A stretch of 64,000 nucleotides of DNA from Pedobacter mendelii. Its GTDB lineage: Bacteria > Bacteroidota > Bacteroidia > Sphingobacteriales > Sphingobacteriaceae. Below, one piece after another: positions 18,001 through 24,966 of the stretch. Below the pieces are notes generated by a model. The model was given only the letters and a program-made list of their open reading frames with translations, was not told the DNA's origin and made no database searches. How positions within the stretch are numbered: the stretch's first letter is position 1; every line of letters starts with the position of its first letter. Both the position numbers and the translations under genes were made by a program. The DNA is taken from positions 248,001 through 312,000 of the forward strand of contig NZ_BMDJ01000005.1 in NCBI RefSeq assembly GCF_014635725.1. The letters run 5' to 3'.

Positions 18001-18170
18001 TTGGAGCCAATCAAACAACAAATGAAAGAGTTCCGGTAATGAGTGTTGGTATTTCTTTGCGTGTAAATGTATTTAACTACTTTGTGCTAGAACCATATTA
18101 TGCAATTCCATTTCAACGTAAAGATGTTAAAACTGGCGTATTTGGGTTAACATTTGCACCTGGTTGGTAA
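15021..18170 (+). CDS. Exported metalloprotease-like / TolB-type propeller / outer-membrane barrel protein
   Basis: A 1049-residue exported protein with three parts. After the signal peptide (1-27), residues about 45-270 resemble a gluzincin of the peptidase MA type: H140-E-L-V-H144 in VLGHELVHAFQYH, with the downstream Glu in WMVEGMAEYL (E171/E175). Residues about 285-600 contain TolB/PD40-like propeller repeats (ISPDGKFVAFMSEKD, YSPDGKKLVFSSDRG, FSPDSKNIYFLSNRDG). Residues about 640-1049 are strand-rich and finish with an aromatic residue (GLTFAPGW), as in Omp85-type barrels. The protein is thus probably anchored in the outer membrane with a periplasmic or surface protease module. Proteins of this layout are usually annotated TolB-like in Bacteroidota. 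It follows PBP1A by 46 bp. Confidence 0.78.
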   Translation: MKISSTILKQFLPALLLIILSFSAQAQYFGQNKVRYKNLDFKVLQTPHFEIYYYIKNESLLKKFSQDAETWYKMHQEVFRDTFMKKNPIILYNNHPDFQQTTALNGEIGIGTGGVTEALKNRVIMPIMELNSQTRHVLGHELVHAFQYHLLLEKDSISLENVGQTPLWMVEGMAEYLSIGKRDAFTSMWMRDAMLNRDIPSLKDLTNSNKYFPYRYGQAFWTYIGSQYGDTTIVPLFKNTAKYGYENAIRYTFGYDDKTLSGLWKNAIDGHYKPMLKADSSQIKITGTKIIDNKNAGNMNVAPAISPDGKFVAFMSEKDLFGIDLFLADAKTGRIIRKLTSQISNGHIDDFNFIESAGAWSPDSKQFAFSIFSHGKNQMLIIDVANGSTISQTAMGDVSQFGNLTWAPNGKDIAFSGMVEGQSDIFSYNLDTKQVTQITNDIFSDYAPSYSPDGKKLVFSSDRGAIQNKNIAAVNPINLAIFDIVSKTVNNIDVFSGANNLNAQFSPDSKNIYFLSNRDGFRNLYKYTFDDNSVDQLTDYFTGISGITEFSPAISVSKTNDIVYSYYRYQRYTLYNANLNSFKPKRISNQDENFDAAILPPMENIGVNIINSNLNNFDRFEKIIADSMKTVPYKPKFRLDYLANSGVGVSTSRFGTGVQGGIIGMFSDILGTNQIIANLSVNGEIYDFGGLVGYINQKSRINWGAAVSHIPYVSGFSSYGFEKIPSGNTTIDAINYRTDIIRTFEDQFQLFGSYPFSKIHRFELGGAFSHYSYRIDRYSNYYSTDGYYLGSDRSKVSNEQASTDYGVPFNSFTLYQLNAGFIGDNSIFGLTAPLDGFRYRVSGELYFGTYKFYGITADLRKYWRIKPITLAARSYNILRIGTDADRLYPMYVGYPYLIRGYEANSIYKNSSATIGDNYNINQLSGSKLAVFNFEVRLPFTGPKKLTAIPSKFLFTDLNLFFDAGVAWTNNTNVVFKKEPTYTTTPILDENGQVVGANQTTNERVPVMSVGISLRVNVFNYFVLEPYYAIPFQRKDVKTGVFGLTFAPGW

Positions 18171-18179
18171 AAGAATAAT

Positions 18180-18227
18180 TTTTTAAATGATAGAGTGTTG
18201 TTATAATAACATTCTATCATTTAAAAA
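18180..18227. terminator. Bidirectional Rho-independent terminator
   Basis: A 20-bp stem (18180-18199 with 18208-18227, one wobble) encloses an 8-nt loop, with T-tracts at the base on both strands. It lies between the convergent stops of the barrel protein (18170) and the GIY-YIG gene (18268), and should serve both. Confidence 0.88.
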
Positions 18228-18267
18228 GGGTCAACATTTATGATCATAATAAATCAATTTTAATAAA

Positions 18268-18618
18268 TTAAGATAGGCTGCTGAATGATAATTTAACCTG
18301 GTTGGTTAAATTTCTATGAAGTAAGATATTTTCAAAATCCAATCCTACAGTCAAGTCTATCCAATCTGGATTGCATGATCTTACTAAACGCTCTTTTTGC
18401 ATACGGGTAAATCTGCTAACCAATTTAAAGCGACTTAATGCTTGTGCTTCAGTTTTAAATTCTTCAAAATAAACTAAACGGGTTAACTGCTTTCCATTAT
18501 CAAAAAACAAGTTTGGCATCTGCTTGTAAAAATCTAATGTTTTAATTAAATCAGAACTCATGCCAACATGCATGCTTGTACGATTTCTGTCGGTAACGAT
18601 GTAAACAAACTTTTTCAT
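18268..18618 (-). CDS. Degenerate GIY-YIG domain protein, probably not a nuclease
   Basis: A 116-residue protein with the layout of the small single-domain GIY-YIG proteins: N-terminal FVYIVTD and MHVGMSSDL (the GIY and YIG strands, here YIV and HVG), a central LVYFEEFKTEAQAL, and the ending NPDWIDLTVGL. Compared with active relatives the key residues are lost: the Arg expected in DLxxR is Thr/Leu (DLIKTLDFYK), and the catalytic Glu of the REK motif is Phe (SRFKLVSRF). It therefore may bind DNA without cutting it. It is divergent from a LexA-like repressor with palindromic sites in between, which hints at shared control. The ending (about 95-116) is variable. Confidence 0.75.
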   Translation of the reverse strand: MKKFVYIVTDRNRTSMHVGMSSDLIKTLDFYKQMPNLFFDNGKQLTRLVYFEEFKTEAQALSRFKLVSRFTRMQKERLVRSCNPDWIDLTVGLDFENILLHRNLTNQVKLSFSSLS

Positions 18619-18639
18619 AATAACGCATTTAAAATTTAA

Positions 18640-18724
18640 ACTAAACTATTTAGTATACCTTCTTGCAAATCAAAATAATATTACTAACTTTATGAGCATA
18701 AAATTACTAACTATTTTAGTAATT
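18640..18724. promoter_or_regulatory. Operator candidates between the GIY-YIG and XRE-S24 genes
   Basis: Two palindromes with the same core lie in this 132-bp divergent promoter region: ACTAAA-CTA-TTTAGT (18640-18654) and AATTACTAA-CTATT-TTAGTAATT (18702-18724). A third half-site, ATTACTAAC, lies at 18680-18688, 23 bp before the same word at 18703-18711. The shared (T)ACTAA arm and the position between a LexA-like repressor and its divergent neighbour make autoregulatory operator sites the natural reading. No site of this sort was noticed elsewhere in the window by eye. Confidence 0.6.
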
Positions 18725-18750
18725 CCAAATTTATTTTAAAATTTATTTTT

Positions 18751-19527
18751 ATGTCAAATATTTCAAATAATTTAAAGTACCTAAGGAAGAAAAAAGGCCA
18801 TACACAGCAGGCATTTGCATATGTAATGGAAATAAAGAGATCTCTTATTGGTGCTTATGAGGAAGACAGAGCCGAACCAAAGTATGATTTGCTAAAAAAA
18901 ATAGCTGAATATTTTGATTTAACTATCGATGAGTTCATCAATGAAAAAATATCAGATAGTTGGAAGCCTAAACTAAAAAGTTCGGGTTCTAATTTAAGGG
19001 TACTAAGTATTTCTGTGGATACAAATGACAGAGAAAATATAGAATTAGTTCCTGTTAAGGCAAGTGCTGGTTATTTAAATGGTTTTTCAGATCCGCAGTA
19101 TATAAGCGACCTCCCTAAATTTCAACTACCTATCCCCGCTTTACGCCAGGGAACTTTTCGTGCTTTTGAAATTATGGGCGATAGTATGTTGCCGGTTCAA
19201 CCAGGAAGTGTAATTATTGGCGAATACTTAGATAATTGGAACGAGGTTAAAACAGGAGAAACGTATGTTGTTATCAGCAAGAATGAAGGTGTGGTGTATA
19301 AAAGAGCAGGTAATCGTTTCAGGGAAAACAAAAATTTGAAATTGATTTCGGATAATAAAGTTTATGATGCCTACACAATTGCCGCAGATGATATTTTAGA
19401 AATTTGGAAAGCAAAGGCATATATATCTACATCATTACCCGAACCAACGCCCGATCCAACTATGGAAACCTTGACACAAATGATGTCTCAAATGCAGAAA
19501 TCAATTTCTCAATTAAATAAGAATTAA
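18751..19527 (+). CDS. XRE-family repressor with S24/LexA-like peptidase domain
   Basis: A 258-residue regulator. Residues 5-62 are an XRE helix-turn-helix (LKYLRKKKGHTQQAFAYVM then RSLIGAYEEDRAEPKYDLL). Residues about 98-225 form an S24 peptidase domain with the Ser-Lys dyad S145 in IMGDSMLPV and K184 in VVYKRAGN, and an Ala-Gly pair at 106-107 (KASAGYL) placed like the LexA/CI self-cleavage site. The architecture matches phage CI-type repressors and the LexA-like regulators of Bacteroidota, which cleave themselves when DNA damage activates RecA. The last 40 residues are Met/Gln-rich and may be helical. The gene is preceded by palindromes at 18640-18724 and probably represses itself and the divergent GIY-YIG gene. 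Confidence 0.88.
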   Translation: MSNISNNLKYLRKKKGHTQQAFAYVMEIKRSLIGAYEEDRAEPKYDLLKKIAEYFDLTIDEFINEKISDSWKPKLKSSGSNLRVLSISVDTNDRENIELVPVKASAGYLNGFSDPQYISDLPKFQLPIPALRQGTFRAFEIMGDSMLPVQPGSVIIGEYLDNWNEVKTGETYVVISKNEGVVYKRAGNRFRENKNLKLISDNKVYDAYTIAADDILEIWKAKAYISTSLPEPTPDPTMETLTQMMSQMQKSISQLNKN

Positions 19528-19598
19528 CATATTTTAACAAACCTAGATTAAACCCATTAGCCATTTTCATATCTATTAGTTAAAAACACATACATAAG

Positions 19599-20048
19599 AT
19601 GAAAAAACTAATTTTAACAATGGCAATTGCAGTAATGGGTTTTACTGCAGTATTTGCACAAGATTCTACTAAGAGAGCAAAAAGACAAATGCCTAAACTT
19701 ACAGCAGAACAAAGAGCTGAAAAAACAACAGGCATGATGGAAAAAAAATTAAACTTAACTGCGGATCAGAAGCAAAAAATTTATGCAATAGAATTGGATA
19801 AAGCTAAAAAGATGGATGCTTTTCGTACAGAAGATAGAGCTGCAATAAAAGGAAAGATGAAAGATAGAAAAGCAGATTTAGAAAAAAGTAAAGCCGACCT
19901 TGATAAAATTTTAACCACCGACCAAAAAAGCAAGCTGGATGCATTTAGAGCAGAAGCTAAAGAAAAAGGTGGCAAAATGAGAAAAGGCATGGGAAGAGGC
20001 AAACAAGATAAAGCTCCAGTAGTTTCTAACCCGCCGGCACAGGGTTAA
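19599..20048 (+). CDS. Exported Spy/CpxP-like protein with LTxxQ motifs
   Basis: A 149-residue exported, highly charged helical protein. The signal peptide is MKKLILTMAIAVMGFTAVFA. The mature part contains LTAEQRAEK, NLTADQKQKIYAIE and ILTTDQKSKLDAFR, the LTxxQ-type repeats seen in Spy and CpxP, joined by Lys/Glu/Asp-rich helices that would form a curved helical cradle. Periplasmic chaperone or stress-sensor roles are known for Spy and CpxP; the function here is inferred only from the pattern. The tail is Gly/Lys-rich. It is 71 bp after the XRE-S24 gene on the same strand and ends at its own terminator. Confidence 0.75.
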   Translation: MKKLILTMAIAVMGFTAVFAQDSTKRAKRQMPKLTAEQRAEKTTGMMEKKLNLTADQKQKIYAIELDKAKKMDAFRTEDRAAIKGKMKDRKADLEKSKADLDKILTTDQKSKLDAFRAEAKEKGGKMRKGMGRGKQDKAPVVSNPPAQG

Positions 20049-20071
20049 ACTTAAATTATTTGAAATATTTA

Positions 20072-20104
20072 GAAAGCGTTCCAATTATTGGGACGCTTTC
20101 TTTA
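20072..20104 (+). terminator. Rho-independent terminator after the Spy-like gene
   Basis: An 11-bp stem (20072-20082 with 20090-20100, one wobble) with a 7-nt loop is followed by TTTATTTTT. It lies between the Spy-like gene and bioF. Confidence 0.85.
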
Positions 20105-20110
20105 TTTTTG
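20103..20110 (+). promoter_or_regulatory. TAnnTTTG -7 motif directly before bioF
   Basis: TATTTTTG matches the Bacteroidota -7 consensus and begins inside the T-tract of the preceding terminator. Transcription would then start about 5-7 nt later, at or next to the bioF ATG at 20116, giving a nearly leaderless mRNA. No -33 TTG is evident at the usual spacing. Confidence 0.35.
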
Positions 20111-20115
20111 GCTTA

Positions 20116-21246
20116 ATGAATAATGTAGAACAATTTATTACAGATAAGCTGAAGGCAAGAAAACAAGATCTTTCTATACGAAACTTAAGTACATGCTTCC
20201 CTCCTGTTGATTTTTGTTCAAATGATTATTTAGGTTTTGCTCTTTCGGTAGAGCTTAAAAAGCTTATTGAAGATTATCTTTACCAAGTAAATGATTATAA
20301 AAATGGCTCTGGTGGCTCGCGTTTATTAAGTGGCAATACTACTTATATAGAAGAAACTGAACAATACATTGCCGATTTTCATAAGGCTGAAAGTGGGTTG
20401 ATTTTTAATTCAGGATATGATGCCAACGTTGGTTTACTTTCAAGCATGCCGCAGCGTGGTGATACAATTATTACAGATGAACTGATCCATGCAAGTTTAA
20501 TTGATGGCTGCAGGTTAAGTTATGCAACTAGATATAAATTTCTTCACAACAATTTACAAGATTTAGAAAATAAACTAAAAATATCCAAAGGAAACACTTT
20601 TGTTGTGGTAGAAAGTGTATATTCTATGGATGGTGATTTAGCACCTTTATCTGAAATTTCATTGTTATGTGAAAAATATAATGCTGCGCTGATAATTGAT
20701 GAAGCTCATGCAACGGGTATTTTTGGAGAACATGGCAAGGGTTTGGTTAACCAACTTAATTTAGAAAAGAAGGTTTTTGCAAGAATTATAACTTTTGGTA
20801 AAGCGCTTGGTACTCATGGAGCCATTATTTTGGGCAGTAAAAACCTTCGCCACTATTTAATAAATTTTGCTCGTTCATTTATTTACACAACCGCAGCTCC
20901 TATTCATAACATCATCTCAGTAAAGTGTGCATACCTACTAATAGGCAAAATAAATCCATCAACAATATTAAATAAGATTGAACTTTTCAGAAGTTTAGTT
21001 AAACAAAATGACATTACAGCCTTAGATAGCAAAAGTGCCATTCAGGGTGTTTTATTTTCATCGAATGTAGAAACTAAAAATGCTGCTTCTTTATTGCAGT
21101 TGAATGGATTTGATGTAAGGGCAATTTTAAGTCCAACAGTCTCCGTAGGAAAAGAGCGTTTGAGAATATGCCTTCACAGCTACAATACTGATGAAGAAAT
21201 TATATTACTAGTTAAAAATTTAAAAAATATACAGAAAAATGGCTAA
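20116..21246 (+). CDS. bioF: 8-amino-7-oxononanoate synthase (KAPA synthase)
   Basis: A 376-residue PLP enzyme of the alpha-oxoamine synthase family. It shows GSGGSRLLSGN (substrate loop, residues 64-74), DEAHATGIFGEHGKGL with D195 and H198 contacting PLP, and the Schiff-base Lys K229 in TFGKALGTHGA. The next gene is bioD, which starts inside the last codons of this one (8-bp overlap), so condensation of pimeloyl-thioester with alanine, the first ring-forming step of biotin synthesis, is a safe assignment over the related Kbl or Spt enzymes. It is slightly shorter than E. coli BioF at the N-terminus. bioA and bioB are not in the neighbourhood. Confidence 0.92.
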   Translation: MNNVEQFITDKLKARKQDLSIRNLSTCFPPVDFCSNDYLGFALSVELKKLIEDYLYQVNDYKNGSGGSRLLSGNTTYIEETEQYIADFHKAESGLIFNSGYDANVGLLSSMPQRGDTIITDELIHASLIDGCRLSYATRYKFLHNNLQDLENKLKISKGNTFVVVESVYSMDGDLAPLSEISLLCEKYNAALIIDEAHATGIFGEHGKGLVNQLNLEKKVFARIITFGKALGTHGAIILGSKNLRHYLINFARSFIYTTAAPIHNIISVKCAYLLIGKINPSTILNKIELFRSLVKQNDITALDSKSAIQGVLFSSNVETKNAASLLQLNGFDVRAILSPTVSVGKERLRICLHSYNTDEEIILLVKNLKNIQKNG

Positions 21247-21847
21247 ATATTTTGTTGCAGGAATTGGAACGGGAATTGGCAAAACTTTAGTTAGTGCAGT
21301 GCTTACTGAAAAACTTAATGCCGATTACTGGAAGCCAATTCAATCTGGTGACTTAGACGTTAGCGATAGCCTTACGATAAAAAATTTAATTAGCAATAAG
21401 AAAACATTTATTCATCCGGAAAGCTATCGCTTAACAAATCCTTTATCACCCCATTTATCAGCAAAGTTAGATAATGTAGAAATCAACCTTAACCAAATCA
21501 AAATACCTGCTACCGAAAATAATCTGATTATTGAAGGTGCCGGAGGCTTGATGGTTCCTTTAAATGAAAAGCAACTTTTGATAGATTTGATAAAAGATTT
21601 TAATATTGAAGTAATTCTAGCTTCTCAAAATTATTTAGGAAGCATAAACCACACATTACTTTCAATTAATCTACTTCAACAATATCAAATTAAAATCAAA
21701 GGTATAATTTTTAATGGCGATGAAAATCATGAAACGCAAAGCTATATTCTACAATATTCTAAAGTAAAATACCTAGGAAATATCCCTCAAATGGAAATTA
21801 TAAATAAGGAAAGTGTTAAACAAGCTGGCAAATTTCTATCACTTTAA
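21239..21847 (+). CDS. bioD: Dethiobiotin synthetase
   Basis: A 202-residue P-loop ligase. The Walker A loop lies at the very start (GIGTGIGKTLVSAVL, residues 8-22), followed by YWKPIQSGD, the diaminopelargonate-binding Lys region, and EGAGGLMVPL, the second BioD signature. It carboxylates 7,8-diaminopelargonate with ATP to close the ureido ring of dethiobiotin in the cytoplasm. It overlaps the end of bioF by 8 bp, which suggests translational coupling. Its 3' end overlaps the convergent SGNH hydrolase by 9 bp, with no terminator between the two. Confidence 0.93.
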   Translation: MAKYFVAGIGTGIGKTLVSAVLTEKLNADYWKPIQSGDLDVSDSLTIKNLISNKKTFIHPESYRLTNPLSPHLSAKLDNVEINLNQIKIPATENNLIIEGAGGLMVPLNEKQLLIDLIKDFNIEVILASQNYLGSINHTLLSINLLQQYQIKIKGIIFNGDENHETQSYILQYSKVKYLGNIPQMEIINKESVKQAGKFLSL

Positions 21848-22531
21848 ATAATCATTTGCCTTAAGATATTCGGCCCAAACTTTATAACCTTGTGGGATGA
21901 GGTGCAAACCATCTTTAGTGAGTTCGGCTTTTAAACGTTTGTTATCATCAACGAAAACTGGATATAAGTCTACAACAGTTACTTTTTTCGATTCGAACTT
22001 TCTGATTTCATCATTTAACCAAAGGATGTGATTATCCTTACCATAATGGTTTTTAAATTTTTCAAAGGTGCTGTTAACAGGTAAAAGCGTGGTGAAATAG
22101 ATATGTGTTTTTTTCGACCCTTGATTAATCCTGCTGATCATTAATTTATAATTACGCAAAATTATGCTATCAGGGATATTTCTTGAGACATCATTTATAC
22201 CAATTAAAATAAAGACTTTATCCGGTTTCCTATCAATAACCTCCTGTAATCTTTCTAAAACACCGAAGGTTATATCACCAGAAATACCTCTGTTTTTTGC
22301 CTGAGGTAAATTTAAAAGTTTAGCCCAATCGGTGCCTGCAGTAATGCTATTGCCTAAAAATATGAAATCTTTCTTCGATTTTGGGTCAGCCTTAAATTTT
22401 TCAACTTGCTCAACATATTTAGCAGGTCGATAAGTACTATCCCACTTTACAATTTGAGCATTAGTATTGGATAAACTTAGCGATACAGTTAAGCAGGTTA
22501 GTAAGAAGATTTTGTTAAGAAAAGGCTTCAT
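21839..22531 (-). CDS. Exported SGNH/GDSL-type hydrolase
   Basis: A 230-residue exported esterase of the SGNH fold. After a signal peptide (about 1-25) the four blocks are seen: FLGNSITAGTDW (Ser nucleophile), NRGISGDITFG (Gly oxyanion), LIGINDVSRN (Asn oxyanion) and DGLHLIPQGY (Asp and His of the triad). Family members deacylate sugars, lipids or lysophospholipids, or release acetate from glycans. Here it is the last gene of the susC-susD-DUF5689-phosphoesterase-GDPD operon, 24 bp after GDPD, so a lysophospholipase or deacylase step before phosphodiester cleavage is the inferred role. The 3' end overlaps bioD. Confidence 0.88.
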   Translation of the reverse strand: MKPFLNKIFLLTCLTVSLSLSNTNAQIVKWDSTYRPAKYVEQVEKFKADPKSKKDFIFLGNSITAGTDWAKLLNLPQAKNRGISGDITFGVLERLQEVIDRKPDKVFILIGINDVSRNIPDSIILRNYKLMISRINQGSKKTHIYFTTLLPVNSTFEKFKNHYGKDNHILWLNDEIRKFESKKVTVVDLYPVFVDDNKRLKAELTKDGLHLIPQGYKVWAEYLKANDYLK

Positions 22532-22555
22532 ATCTTATATTTTAGTTAAAGATAA

Positions 22556-23455
22556 TTATTTTGATTGAACCAGTATATCAGGATAATCAGAAATAATACC
22601 ATCTACGCCTAATGCTCTCAAAGCATTCATATCTTCTAACTTATTTGCTGTCCATGGGATAACTTTTACATTATCTGAATGTGCTTTTTTAATTAATTCT
22701 TCATTAACCATTTGCCAAACCGGACTTAAAATAAAAGGCTTATAACCTAAATCAGCAATGTTTTCTTCGTAAGTTTTCTTGTTTGCCACCAAAAATGAAG
22801 TTTTTACATTTGGATATTTCTCATGTATGATTTGAATAGTCCTTTTGTCGAAAGATTGGATAACAACATAGGGCATTATCTTTTTCTTTTCGATGATATC
22901 CATCAACAATTTAACAAAAATAGCAGGTTCAGGATTTACTATTCCATCACCTTTTGCATCGCATTTAGTTTCAATATTATAAAAGAATTGTTTTGTTTTA
23001 TTAACTTTAATATCCTTTTGAACGGCATCAATTAAATCTTCAAGTAATGAAATATGGGTTTTAATTTTCTGCTGATGGGGAAATCCTTCTAATGGTTTTG
23101 TACCTAAATCAAAAGCTTTTACATCCTTATAATCCATTTGGAAAATTGGATATTTTTTGGAATCTGTGGCAGGAATTTCTTTTCCATCCGGCGTAAGCAT
23201 AAAACCCGGACTTAAATAATCATCGTGGGTTACCACAACTTTACCATCTTTAGTAATATGCGTATCCATTTCAAGCGTTGTAATGCCATCAATTTTCATG
23301 GCGTTTTGCATAGCTAAGATGGTGTTTTCCGGCCATAAACCTCTCCCACCGCGATGAGCTTCGGCACTAAAAGCTGGGAATTTTGCAACCTGAGCATTTG
23401 CGTGAAATGTAATTGCAGTCATAAAAATCACAACTAAGTATTTTGAAATCTTCAT
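22556..23455 (-). CDS. Exported glycerophosphodiester phosphodiesterase
   Basis: A 299-residue exported GDPD. The signal peptide is followed by the family signature AHRGGRGLWPENT, the metal-binding pair in TLEMDTHITKDG, VVTHDDYL, and the barrel-closing ISDYPDIL. These supply the two catalytic His and the Glu/Asp calcium or magnesium site. The enzyme splits glycerophosphodiesters such as glycerophosphocholine or glycerophosphoethanolamine into glycerol 3-phosphate and the alcohol. It sits 15 bp after the metallophosphoesterase and 24 bp before the SGNH hydrolase in the SusCD operon, so it probably works on outer-surface or periplasmic substrates imported or handled by SusCD. Confidence 0.92.
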   Translation of the reverse strand: MKISKYLVVIFMTAITFHANAQVAKFPAFSAEAHRGGRGLWPENTILAMQNAMKIDGITTLEMDTHITKDGKVVVTHDDYLSPGFMLTPDGKEIPATDSKKYPIFQMDYKDVKAFDLGTKPLEGFPHQQKIKTHISLLEDLIDAVQKDIKVNKTKQFFYNIETKCDAKGDGIVNPEPAIFVKLLMDIIEKKKIMPYVVIQSFDKRTIQIIHEKYPNVKTSFLVANKKTYEENIADLGYKPFILSPVWQMVNEELIKKAHSDNVKVIPWTANKLEDMNALRALGVDGIISDYPDILVQSK

Positions 23456-23470
23456 AATTTATTTTTTAAT

Positions 23471-24880
23471 TTAAGCAGTAAAATTAGCCTCAAATTTTTC
23501 ACCAAATCTATCAGTTGCTACAACTTTTACCTTTTTAGTTGATGGTTCGAAATGTGCAACAAATAGATGATCAGTTTTACTTGGCTCCGGAAATGTTCTT
23601 CCCGTCGGCAAGGTATCACCCTTATATAAACTTACTGATAAGGGATCGTAACCTTTTTGCTGCTCTAAAATCCCCATGGCTTTACCATCCAGAAAATATT
23701 CTATTTTCCACATTGGATCCCAGTTCCAAACATTAGCAATTAGCCTTTTTTGGTTAGTCAATTCATCAACATAAATATGAATTTGTTCCTTTTTAGATAA
23801 TCCAGTTGGCTGATAGAACCACTTCAATTCAGTTCCATTTACCTCATAAACGCCATAACCACGTGGAGTTCCATCTTCGCAGATTGGGCCAGTCCACCAG
23901 GCACCGCATACTGCACCATGATTATGTTCAAATATATTATCAGTAATTACATTTCTGTTGTAATGCGTATGGCCAGACATGATGTGAACATTCGAAAACC
24001 CATTTAAAATAGCATAAAAATCTGTATTGTTTTTTACAGCGTTATGTACCGGAATGTGAAGATTGATGATAAGCAAACCATCTTTTGCTACAAATTTTAA
24101 ATCTTTTGCTAACCAATCTAATTGAGTCTGTGAAATAAATCCGTCATAATTTCTTTCGGTACCTAAATATCGAACATCATCTAAAACCACATAATGTGCT
24201 TTTCCACGATTAAATGAATAATATGTTGGACCATAGTGTTCCTGGAAAGTTTTGTCTGATGTCTCATCACCACCCATTCTGTAATCCATATCGTGATTTC
24301 CCAGAGCCTGGAAAAAAGGGATAGACATTTTAGCAACAGCTGTGTTATAATCTGTAAACAATTCGTGGTTATCCCAAACTATATCACCAACTGTAATTCC
24401 ATGCACAGGAATTTTTGGATCCATCGATTTAATCATTTTAATGGTATCAGGAACTGAGGTTTCCATCATTTGGACTACATCCTTTTTATTTTTTACCTGA
24501 GGATCTGCCCAAATGATAAAATTATGCCGATTATCATTTTGCTTCAAAGCCATTAATTCGAAATTCAAATTAGTTTTACCAATTGCACTTTCATAGTGTT
24601 TAGCTATATGACTTTCGGTTTTAAACTCAAAACCCGAAGGCGTGCTAATCCATACAAACTTGGCTAGCGGATTTATTTCAATGATATAATTTCCTGATTT
24701 ATCCGTTTGAACGACATTATAACCATCAGAGACTACAACATTAGCAACTCCTTTTCCTTTACTGGTTATTTTGCCAGAAACTTTATTATCTAACAGGCTG
24801 GTAAACGAAAACGATTTTAAACTTACGAAAAGTGTTGTTCCTAGTAAAGTTGATTTTTGAATAAATGATCTTCTATTCAT
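23471..24880 (-). CDS. Exported calcineurin-like metallophosphoesterase with N- and C-terminal accessory domains
   Basis: A 469-residue exported enzyme. The N-terminus NRRSFIQKSTLLG resembles a twin-arginine signal. Residues about 30-110 form a carboxypeptidase-regulatory-like beta sandwich (MetallophosN type). The catalytic domain shows the metal motifs IWADPQVKNK (DxQ in place of DxH), GDIVWDN, GNHDMDYR, HIPVH and SGHTHYN. The last about 150 residues form the MetallophosC type beta domain. It is a phosphomonoesterase or phosphodiesterase; the substrate is unknown, but the operon (SusCD, DUF5689, GDPD) points to phosphodiesters. An 86-bp gap with a perfect hairpin separates it from the DUF5689 gene before it. 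Confidence 0.88.
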   Translation of the reverse strand: MNRRSFIQKSTLLGTTLFVSLKSFSFTSLLDNKVSGKITSKGKGVANVVVSDGYNVVQTDKSGNYIIEINPLAKFVWISTPSGFEFKTESHIAKHYESAIGKTNLNFELMALKQNDNRHNFIIWADPQVKNKKDVVQMMETSVPDTIKMIKSMDPKIPVHGITVGDIVWDNHELFTDYNTAVAKMSIPFFQALGNHDMDYRMGGDETSDKTFQEHYGPTYYSFNRGKAHYVVLDDVRYLGTERNYDGFISQTQLDWLAKDLKFVAKDGLLIINLHIPVHNAVKNNTDFYAILNGFSNVHIMSGHTHYNRNVITDNIFEHNHGAVCGAWWTGPICEDGTPRGYGVYEVNGTELKWFYQPTGLSKKEQIHIYVDELTNQKRLIANVWNWDPMWKIEYFLDGKAMGILEQQKGYDPLSVSLYKGDTLPTGRTFPEPSKTDHLFVAHFEPSTKKVKVVATDRFGEKFEANFTA

Positions 24881-24917
24881 TTTTTTGGCTGAAGGATGAT
24901 TTGAATTGATTAAATAA

Positions 24918-24947
24918 TAAGCTTGTCGAGTTTATTCGACAAGCTTA
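24918..24947. repeat. REP-like palindrome inside the SusCD operon
   Basis: A perfect 12-bp inverted repeat, TAAGCTTGTCGA with TCGACAAGCTTA, encloses a 6-nt loop, between the DUF5689 and metallophosphoesterase genes. Its arm AAGCTTGTCGA resembles the arms of the palindrome at 56553-56588 (GCTTGTTGAAA) and the half-site near 61918. There is no long T-run on either side, so it is more likely an RNA-stabilising or dispersed palindrome than a terminator. Confidence 0.7.
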
Positions 24948-24966
24948 AAATAACATATGTTGTAAT

